27,548 bases of DNA, from assembly GCA_026786125.1 (NCBI GenBank), contig JAJAYU010000326.1, forward strand, positions 1 through 27,548. The letters are read 5' to 3'. Of the stretch, positions 22,702-27,548 are shown piece after piece. Position 1 is the first letter of the stretch; the number at the start of each line of letters is the position of its first letter. This DNA is from Chamaesiphon sp. Its GTDB lineage: Bacteria > Cyanobacteriota > Cyanobacteriia > Cyanobacteriales > Chamaesiphonaceae. Under the pieces are notes generated by a model. The model saw nothing but the letters and a program-made list of their open reading frames with translations. It was not told where the DNA came from and ran no database searches. The position numbers were made by a program, and so were the translations under genes.

Positions 22702-23547
22702 TCCCAGCCAAGACCAAGGCTCCACACTCGCAACATGCAGTAGTTCCTGACTGAGTTCGGCGTGGAGCTGACCATTGGTAGCGAGGATTCTACCCGATCG
22801 AATATCAAAGGGAGTACGATCATACGCAGTGACTATCCCACCAGCAGCCTCAACAATCGCCACACCAGCCGCCAAATCCCAGGGAGATAGTCCGCGCTCC
22901 CAATAGCCATCTAGTCTGCCACAGGCGACGTAGGCGAGGTCTACGGATGCTGCGCCCGCCCGTCGCACACCTTGGGTGATGTGGGTGAGATAACAAAATT
23001 CTTGATAGTTATTATCTGATGTTTCGCGCCGATCGTAAGCAAATCCGGTTACTAATAGGCTTTGAGCCAATTTATCTACTTTCGAGACATGGATCGGCTT
23101 ACCATTACAAGTCGCGCCCAAACCCACCGCGCCACAAAATAGTTCCTTGTGAAATGGGTCGAAAATCGCGCCGACTGCTGGCACACCATTAATTAATAAC
23201 CCGATCGAAGCAGCGGAAAATGGGTACTGGTGGGCATAATTAGTCGTACCATCAAGGGGATCGATCGCCCACAGGTACTCAGCATCTAGATCGCCAAATT
23301 GTCCTGACTCTTCTGCCAGGATCGAATGCTCGGGAAAATGTCGCCGAATTACTTCTAAAATTACCGCCTCTGCTTGTTTATCAGCCTCTGTCACCAAGTC
23401 ACCTGGACGACCTTTTTCCTCGATCGATTCTAATTTCCCCCAACAAGCTTGTAATACGGCTCCAGCAGCTAATGCTGCTGCGGTAGCTACATCTAGATAA
23501 GTAGCTAGTCGATCTGGCGTTAGGGTAGCTAATTGGGATGAGGTCAT
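22699..23547 (-). CDS. Inositol monophosphatase family phosphatase (SuhB-like)
   Basis: A 282-residue Mg2+-dependent sugar/inositol phosphatase of the IMPase/SuhB family. Metal-binding motifs are complete: LAEES with Glu79, AIDPLDGTTNY with Asp96 and Asp99, and SPWDLAAG with Asp224. GDLVTEADK (49-57) is the family's N-terminal signature. It is cytosolic with no signal peptide. Substrate in cyanobacteria could be inositol phosphate, histidinol phosphate or another sugar phosphate; sequence alone does not decide, and hisIE nearby (24736) is on the other strand and not evidence of linkage. The ATG at 23545-23547 precedes a normal-length N terminus. The stop codon lies in a heptad array. Confidence 0.9.
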   Translation of the reverse strand: MTSSQLATLTPDRLATYLDVATAAALAAGAVLQACWGKLESIEEKGRPGDLVTEADKQAEAVILEVIRRHFPEHSILAEESGQFGDLDAEYLWAIDPLDGTTNYAHQYPFSAASIGLLINGVPAVGAIFDPFHKELFCGAVGLGATCNGKPIHVSKVDKLAQSLLVTGFAYDRRETSDNNYQEFCYLTHITQGVRRAGAASVDLAYVACGRLDGYWERGLSPWDLAAGVAIVEAAGGIVTAYDRTPFDIRSGRILATNGQLHAELSQELLHVASVEPWSWLG

Positions 23548-23625
23548 CGGCTCAGGTTATGATATAAGAACATGCATTTTTCATTGTACAGCAGCAATGT
23601 TATTCGCCATAGTATAAATACATGA

Positions 23626-23652
23626 AAAAGTCTCCCAGTTAATTTAGGGAGA
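23626..23652 (-). terminator. Intrinsic terminator of the small RHH-like gene
   Basis: On the minus strand TCTCCC (23647-23652) pairs with GGGAGA (23631-23636) across a 10-base loop, followed at once by CTTTTT (23625-23630). It lies about 28 bases beyond the stop codon of the gene at 23681-23887. Confidence 0.6.
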
Positions 23653-23680
23653 ATGGTCTAAAATTAATTTATTTTGTTGT

Positions 23681-23887
23681 CTAATTGTAACTAGTACTTA
23701 CCGGAGCATTCGCGATTAGCTTGTGTTGTCTTTTGGTTTCTATATAGAACTGACAATGTGGCTGCAACTGTTGGTAGTAAAGACCAATTCCTTGCTGAAT
23801 CACCATAGTGTGGTCTTGATTGGTCTGTTTTTGAATCTCAGTTAATTGACGCGCAGTTTCAGCATCCAATTCAATGATAAGTTGCAT
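23681..23887 (-). CDS. Small ribbon-helix-helix-like protein
   Basis: A 68-residue protein. Its opening, MQLIIELDAETARQLTEIQK, followed by a second helix (HTMVIQQGIGLYYQQLQ), fits the strand-helix-helix pattern of CopG/MetJ-type ribbon-helix-helix DNA-binding proteins. That fold call is by pattern and not certain. Many such proteins are antitoxins, but no toxin gene sits on either side, so it may be an orphan regulator. GAGGG (23895-23899, minus strand) lies 7 bases before the ATG, a TATAAT promoter candidate lies upstream and a hairpin plus T run follows. Together these argue that this short frame is a real, self-contained gene. The C-terminal 25 residues are of no recognised type. Confidence 0.55.
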   Translation of the reverse strand: MQLIIELDAETARQLTEIQKQTNQDHTMVIQQGIGLYYQQLQPHCQFYIETKRQHKLIANAPVSTSYN

Positions 23888-23930
23888 ATAAAAACCCTCA
23901 AATCAGGAACAAAACAGTATGTTAGTAATA

Positions 23931-23959
23931 ATTATAGCGTTTTAACTTATTTCTGCCGA
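23931..23959 (-). promoter_or_regulatory. Candidate promoter of the RHH-like gene
   Basis: On the minus strand TATAAT (23931-23936) is preceded after 17 bases by TCGGCA (23954-23959), a partial -35 match. Transcription would start near 23924, giving a leader of about 37 bases. The remaining divergent gap to 24199 shows only the repeat at 24098-24133. Confidence 0.4.
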
Positions 23960-24097
23960 TTAATGAATATTACCAGCTTGATTTAATTACCAACTTTTAT
24001 GCTCGATCAAATATTAGAACCAATGACAAAGACATTTACAGGCAATTATTATTTAATTCTAAATATTTCTAAACAGCTCAATCTCTCCTGATTAGCT

Positions 24098-24133
24098 CGA
24101 TTCTCCACGGGAGAGGCTCCGCCAACGGAATCG
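24098..24133. repeat. Dispersed palindromic repeat upstream of ftrC
   Basis: CGATTC (24098-24103) and GAATCG (24128-24133) bound a GC-richer segment containing GGGAGAGGCTCCGCCAACGG, similar in style to GGAGACGCTTCGCGAACG copies near 25416. I take it as one of the short dispersed repeats of cyanobacterial genomes. Confidence 0.45.
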
Positions 24134-24199
24134 CCAGATGACAGATTTTTCGGTAAAATGCTAGAGCAAGTAATCACTCAATCCTTAATTTTATACGCC

Positions 24200-24547
24200 A
24201 TGAACCCAGCAGCAAAGAACGAACCCAGTGACAAAACGCTGGAAGCCATGAGACATTTTTCCGAAACTTATGCGAAAAATACTGATACTTACTTCTGTGT
24301 AGATCTTTCTGTTACTGCTGTAGTGATCAAAGGATTGGCGAAAAATAAGGAAGATCTGGGTTCACCACTTTGCCCCTGTCGCCACTACGAAGACAAGGAA
24401 GCTGAAGTCAAAGCTGCCTTTTGGAATTGTCCCTGCGTCCCCATGCGCGAACGCAAGGAATGCCATTGCATGTTGTTCTTGACTCCCGATAACGACTTTG
24501 CAGGTAAAATGCAAGATATCTCGATCGAAGAAGTCAAGTCTGTATAA
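24200..24547 (+). CDS. ftrC: Ferredoxin-thioredoxin reductase catalytic (beta) chain
   Basis: A 115-residue catalytic subunit of ferredoxin-thioredoxin reductase, which passes electrons from photosystem-reduced ferredoxin to thioredoxin to regulate carbon metabolism by light. All signature cysteines are present in CPC (58-60), CPC (77-79) and CHC (88-90). By alignment with the Synechocystis enzyme, Cys58, 77, 79 and 88 hold the 4Fe-4S cluster and Cys60/Cys90 form the redox disulfide. A further Cys33 is also typical. The frame is open to 24158; I chose the ATG at 24200 because known chains start about 30 residues before YFCVDLSVTAVVIKGLA. The variable-chain partner gene is not in the window. 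A long hairpin follows the gene. Also named ftrB in some genomes. Confidence 0.93.
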   Translation: MNPAAKNEPSDKTLEAMRHFSETYAKNTDTYFCVDLSVTAVVIKGLAKNKEDLGSPLCPCRHYEDKEAEVKAAFWNCPCVPMRERKECHCMLFLTPDNDFAGKMQDISIEEVKSV

Positions 24548-24596
24548 GTCAGATCTTGCCATAGTGTGAGCATATTATTGGCTAGGGTCAATTTTA

Positions 24597-24631
24597 GGGT
24601 ACTCTTACAAATAACTTGTGTAAGGGTATCC
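24597..24631. terminator. Long hairpin between ftrC and hisIE
   Basis: Arms 24597-24609 and 24619-24631 form a 13-bp stem with two G-U pairs around a 9-base loop (AATAACTTG). No T run follows, so it is either a non-canonical terminator for ftrC or a structured leader element of hisIE. The remainder of the gap 24548-24735 shows nothing further. Confidence 0.45.
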
Positions 24632-24735
24632 AAGGATCCTGGCTTTCGCAATAGTGCTTATGCGTTATGCAAGATGTGAGAGAATAGATTCAGGCAAATG
24701 ATTGCCAAATCTAACTATTTTTTAGTCTCAAACCC

Positions 24736-25389
24736 ATGTCTGTCAATGAATTCGTTAGTCTAAACCCTACTATCCCGATCGATCTGATCAAGTACGACGA
24801 GCGTGGCTTAGTTCCGGCGATCGTTCAAGACCACTTGGATGGTACGGTACTGATGATGGCATGGATGAATAGCGAATCTCTGGCAAAAACGATCGCCACA
24901 GGTGAAACTTGGTTCTGGAGTCGTTCTCGCCAAGAATTTTGGCACAAAGGCGCAACCAGTGGACACATCCAACATGTCAAAGATCTCCGCTACGACTGCG
25001 ATAGTGACGCGCTGCTCGTCAGTGTCGAACAAGTGGGTGATATTGCCTGTCACACTGGCGAGCGGAGTTGCTTCCACCAAATCGATACCACCACCAAAGC
25101 CGCACCACCTGCGGATACCCTCTCAGACTTGTACCAGACTATCTGCGACAGACGGGACAATCCCCAGGTAGGCTCATACACCCAAAGCCTATTTGCAGGC
25201 GGCGATAACAAAATTCTCAAAAAAATCGGTGAAGAAGCTGTCGAAGTCGTGATGGCTTGCAAAGACGATCAACCAACCGAAATCGCCGGAGAAGTTGCCG
25301 ATCTCTTCTACCATACCCTCGTCGCATTAGCTCATCACCGCGTCAGTATTCGCGATGTCTATAAAGAATTGCAAAAAAGACGCAAGTAA
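24736..25389 (+). CDS. hisIE: Bifunctional phosphoribosyl-AMP cyclohydrolase / phosphoribosyl-ATP pyrophosphatase
   Basis: A 217-residue fusion that catalyses the second and third steps of histidine synthesis. The N-terminal HisI part (about 10-118) has [20 protein letters not shown] and the zinc-site cysteines in RYDCDSDA and [10 protein letters not shown]. The C-terminal HisE part (about 128-217) has [21 protein letters not shown] and [15 protein letters not shown], with the Glu/Asp set that binds Mg2+. Fusion is usual in cyanobacteria and the length is normal. No other his gene is adjacent. The ATG at 24736 is the first good start; no Shine-Dalgarno is visible. Confidence 0.95.
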   Translation: MSVNEFVSLNPTIPIDLIKYDERGLVPAIVQDHLDGTVLMMAWMNSESLAKTIATGETWFWSRSRQEFWHKGATSGHIQHVKDLRYDCDSDALLVSVEQVGDIACHTGERSCFHQIDTTTKAAPPADTLSDLYQTICDRRDNPQVGSYTQSLFAGGDNKILKKIGEEAVEVVMACKDDQPTEIAGEVADLFYHTLVALAHHRVSIRDVYKELQKRRK

Positions 25390-25415
25390 TTAATTGATAC
25401 TTCTCTTCTCCTATC

Positions 25416-25483
25416 GGAGACGCTTCGCGAACGAGACGCTATGCGAACGGCTACGCTCTGCTAAGGCAGACGCTATGCGAACA
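25416..25483 (+). repeat. Cluster of GAGACGCTATGCGAACG-type short repeats
   Basis: Three related copies lie close together: GGAGACGCTTCGCGAACG (25416-25433), GAGACGCTATGCGAACG (25433-25449) and GCAGACGCTATGCGAACA (25466-25483). Such short palindromic repeats are scattered through many cyanobacterial genomes. They occupy the first part of the 334-base gap before proA. Confidence 0.65.
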
Positions 25484-25493
25484 GTACAAGTAA

Positions 25494-25520
25494 TTGAGAG
25501 TTGATAGCACTTTGTATAAT
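25494..25520 (+). promoter_or_regulatory. Candidate promoter upstream of proA
   Basis: TTGAGA (25494-25499) and TATAAT (25515-25520) are 15 bases apart, shorter than ideal. The leader would be nearly 200 bases and include the repeats at 25582-25722. Confidence 0.3.
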
Positions 25521-25581
25521 AGGTAATGCTTACAATCCGAAAACTACTATTCTTTCTCTGCGTCCTCTGCGCCTCTGTCTT

Positions 25582-25620
25582 GATTCGCTAAACCGTCGGG
25601 GAACCCGACGAGCGCGAATC
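25582..25620. repeat. Nested palindrome with strong hairpin potential
   Basis: CGTCGGG (25594-25600) and CCCGACG (25604-25610) form a tight GC-rich stem with a 3-base loop, enclosed by GATTCGC (25582-25588) and GCGAATC (25614-25620). It follows a GCGTCCTCTGCGCCTCTG stretch of the kind dispersed in cyanobacterial genomes. No T run follows, so I take it as a dispersed repeat rather than a terminator. Confidence 0.6.
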
Positions 25621-25640
25621 GCTGCGGTTGAAAAAGATCT

Positions 25641-25676
25641 GTAGGTTGGGTAGAGCAGCGCGAAACCCAACACACT
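25641..25676. repeat. GTAGGTTGGGT-type dispersed palindromic repeat
   Basis: GTTGGGT (25645-25651) and ACCCAAC (25665-25671) are an exact inverted pair around AGAGCAGCGCGAA. The sequence matches the GTAGGTTGGGTTGAGC...AAACCCAACA repeat that I recognise as widespread in cyanobacteria. Confidence 0.65.
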
Positions 25677-25687
25677 CAACTTCCTAC

Positions 25688-25722
25688 CCTAAAGCCTAAT
25701 CCCTAAAGCTAAAGTCTAAAAA
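25688..25722 (+). repeat. Heptad array directly before proA
   Basis: Units CCTAAAG (25688-25694), CCTAATC, CCTAAAG (25702-25708), CTAAAGT and CTAAAAA run to one base before the proA ATG at 25724. The last units are degenerate. It occupies the Shine-Dalgarno position, as in the CheW gene. Confidence 0.5.
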
Positions 25723-25723
25723 G

Positions 25724-27013
25724 ATGCTGACAGAAATCGCTCAAAAAACCCGACTAGCTGCTCAACATTTAGCTAGTCTTTCTAGTGAATCAAAAAATAA
25801 TGCGATCGAGTCAATTGCCACATCTCTAGAGAACCATACTGATGAAATCGTTGCCGCAAATTTAGCAGATTGTCAAGCCGCTGATGGAAAAATTGGCTCG
25901 GCTTTGTATTCACGCCTAAAATTAGATCCAACTAAACTAAAAGGTGCGATCGTCGGTGTACGAGATGTGGGCAAATTAGCCGATCCAGTCCGTCAGATTC
26001 AGATTCATCGCGAATTAGATGCAGGACTGATTATGCACCGTGTGAGCTGCCCTGTAGGAGTCTTAGGGGTAATCTTCGAGGCTCGTCCCGATGCAGTAAT
26101 TCAGATTGCTAGCTTGGCAATCAAGTCGGGTAATGGGGTGATTTTAAAAGGTGGCAGCGAAGCAATTAATTCCTGTACGGTATAACTGAATGCGATTAAA
26201 GCTGGATTAGCACAATCACAAGTTAGTCCTGATGTGATTCAACTATTGACCACTCGATCGGAAACTACCGAATTACTCAAATTAGATCGTTATGTCGATC
26301 TAATTATTCCCCGTGGTTCCAACGAATTTGTTAAATATGTTCAAGACAATACTCGGATTCCAGTACTGGGACATGCTGATGGGATTTGTCACTTATATAT
26401 CGATCGTGAAGCAGATCTAGATCGAGCAATTAAAATCACGATCGATTCTAAAACTCAATATCCAGCAGCTTGTAATGCGATCGAAACTCTGCTGATTCAT
26501 CAATTGATCGCATCTAAATTATTACCATTGATTGTTAATCAATTACAAGCTCATAAAGTTGAAGTTAGATTAGATCAAATTGGTCATAAACTATTAGCTA
26601 ATAATAGCTCAGATCTTAAACTAGCAACAGCAGATGATTGGTCAACTGAATATAGCGATCTGATTCTTGCAATTAAAATTGTCCCCGATTTGGAATCAGC
26701 AATTAGCCACATCAATACCTACGGTTCCCGCCATACAGACTGTATCGTTACTGAAGATTCTACCACTGCGAAAATGTTTATCGATCGAGTAGATGCGGCC
26801 AATGTATTCCACAATTGTTCGACCAGATTTTCAGATGGTTTTCGATATGGCTTTGGGGCTGAAGTCGGTATCAGCACTCAAAAAATGCCTCCACGTGGGC
26901 CAGTTGGACTAGAAGGATTAGTTACTTACAAGTATCAGATTACTGGTGATGGGCATATTGTAAAAGACTATGCTGGTGAAAATCCCAAGCCATTTACTCA
27001 TCGTGATTTATAG
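25724..27013 (+). pseudogene. proA: Gamma-glutamyl phosphate reductase gene interrupted by an in-frame TAA
   Basis: The gene encodes glutamate-5-semialdehyde dehydrogenase, the second step of proline synthesis from glutamate. One frame runs from 25724 to 27013 with a single stop, TAA at 26183-26185 (codon 154). The upstream part ends [13 protein letters not shown]; the downstream part continues without loss or frame change ([20 protein letters not shown]). The usual protein has Leu at this place (from memory, CTALVKAI), so one T-to-A change of TTA would explain it. The rest is intact: [25 protein letters not shown], the catalytic Cys in [12 protein letters not shown] and GRHTDCI-like C-terminal motifs. 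At 429 codons the length is normal. It may be a recent inactivation, a sequencing error or readthrough. A second, intact proA elsewhere would explain survival. Confidence 0.85.
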
Positions 27014-27047
27014 TTGCTGGGGATGAGGGCAGCAACTACAATCCTCA

Positions 27048-27548
27048 CTAACCCATCTTAATTTTAAACAACAAAAACTGCGTAATCTGACGCTTACTAA
27101 AATTATTGTCACTAACTAACAATAACGTCTGACTCCCATCCGGCAACCTTGCACCCAGAGCCATCCCTTCTAAATTATCAATATAGATATCTAACTGCTT
27201 GAGATCGAAGGCTAATTGCTTTTTGATCGGTTGAATCGTTGTGTTACCTTTGAAGCTCTCCACTTTACTAGTATCAGTAGCACCGCCCATCGCCGCTTGG
27301 AATAGTTTCACACGGAAGCCTGTTAGCCCGAAGGAGCGTTCAAGCGTCAGAAAATGACCACTAGTATCAATAGCTTGAATTTCAGACAACCCGTGCTCAA
27401 TTGCGCCTAATGGAGGAGGATCTAATTGATAGAGGTGTTCGCTGATAATCTCCGCTCTGTCGCTGAGCAGGTAATGCAGCCAGCGATTCTTTGCCCCTGG
27501 AATCTTTCCATCCTTAGCTACTTTGGCGACTTCTTTATCCTGCATCAA
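27048..27548 (-). CDS. Phytase/esterase-like protein, C-terminal part (continues past window end)
   Basis: At least 166 residues of the C terminus of a larger protein; the frame is still open at the window edge, so the start lies beyond 27548. The stretch DNLEGMALGARLPDGSQTLL followed by LLVSDNNFSKRQITQFLLFK matches the C-terminal end of the 'esterase-like activity of phytase' (phytase-like beta-propeller) family, which is usually secreted. The N-terminal part, including any signal peptide, cannot be seen. It is convergent with proA, with 34 bases between them. The family call rests on this short motif and general pattern. Confidence 0.7.
   Translation of the reverse strand: MMQDKEVAKVAKDGKIPGAKNRWLHYLLSDRAEIISEHLYQLDPPPLGAIEHGLSEIQAIDTSGHFLTLERSFGLTGFRVKLFQAAMGGATDTSKVESFKGNTTIQPIKKQLAFDLKQLDIYIDNLEGMALGARLPDGSQTLLLVSDNNFSKRQITQFLLFKIKMG

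Noticed and set aside
22388..22750. Plus-strand 120-codon frame across the IMPase/J-domain gap
   Set aside because: It consists largely of translated heptad arrays and dispersed repeat, overlapping two real genes at its ends.
25582..25620. Intrinsic terminator after hisIE
   Set aside because: The hairpin is strong but lies about 190 bases after the stop, has no T run and looks like a dispersed repeat.
25724..27013. Two separate genes or a frameshift in proA
   Set aside because: Both parts are in the same frame and join into one normal-length ProA; only a single TAA separates them.
1..27548. tRNA or rRNA genes
   Set aside because: No cloverleaf-like or rRNA sequence was recognised in the intergenic regions by eye; no covariance search could be run.

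Overview
The window is cyanobacterial. It carries HIP1 palindromes (GCGATCGC at 14070, 20083 and 20947) on a background very rich in CGATCG. It also carries genes typical of cyanobacteria: aldehyde-deformylating oxygenase, ferredoxin-thioredoxin reductase catalytic chain, a DUF1818 protein, a cyanobacterial-type RNA polymerase omega subunit, and a Pix/Pil-type chemotaxis operon. Heptanucleotide tandem arrays recur between genes, as in filamentous and some unicellular cyanobacteria. I cannot name the genus with confidence.

Layout. 1-2944 holds housekeeping and small genes: an edge hypothetical, a Uma2/DUF820 protein, DUF1818 and rpoZ on the minus strand, and a GT9 glycosyltransferase. 2945-3405 is a 461-base gap with a 117-bp MITE-like element that has an exact 8-bp target duplication. 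It also holds a spaced direct repeat upstream of the chemotaxis operon. 3406-12628 is a complete five-gene signalling operon, PatA-like regulator / CheY / CheW / two-GAF methyl-accepting protein / CheA-REC hybrid, the order of the cyanobacterial pix, pil and hmp loci that steer type IV pili. Two of its four gaps are filled by inverted pairs of heptad arrays. 12662-16694 holds a pentapeptide-repeat protein, a small conserved hypothetical and a solitary outer-membrane usher-like protein. 16846-20541 is a STAND NTPase with 14 WD40 repeats. 20610-23887 (minus strand) has ADO, a J-domain/TPR protein, an inositol-monophosphatase-family enzyme and a small ribbon-helix-helix-like protein. 24200-27548 has ftrC, hisIE, a proA interrupted by an in-frame TAA, and the 3' end of a phytase/esterase-like gene.

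Function. The chemotaxis operon is the only clear multigene system. The receptor would sense a periplasmic signal through its Cache-like domain and possibly a cytoplasmic ligand or bilin through its GAF pair, and pass it through CheW to CheA. CheA would then phosphorylate its own receiver, the CheY and the PatA-like regulator. The first GAF keeps the Cys of a DXCIP motif, but both GAFs have Asp where cyanobacteriochromes carry the canonical bilin Cys, so light sensing is open rather than shown. Other points worth checking are the proA nonsense codon, ADO without an adjacent acyl-ACP reductase gene, the MITE, and heptad arrays placed at ribosome-binding sites and stop codons.
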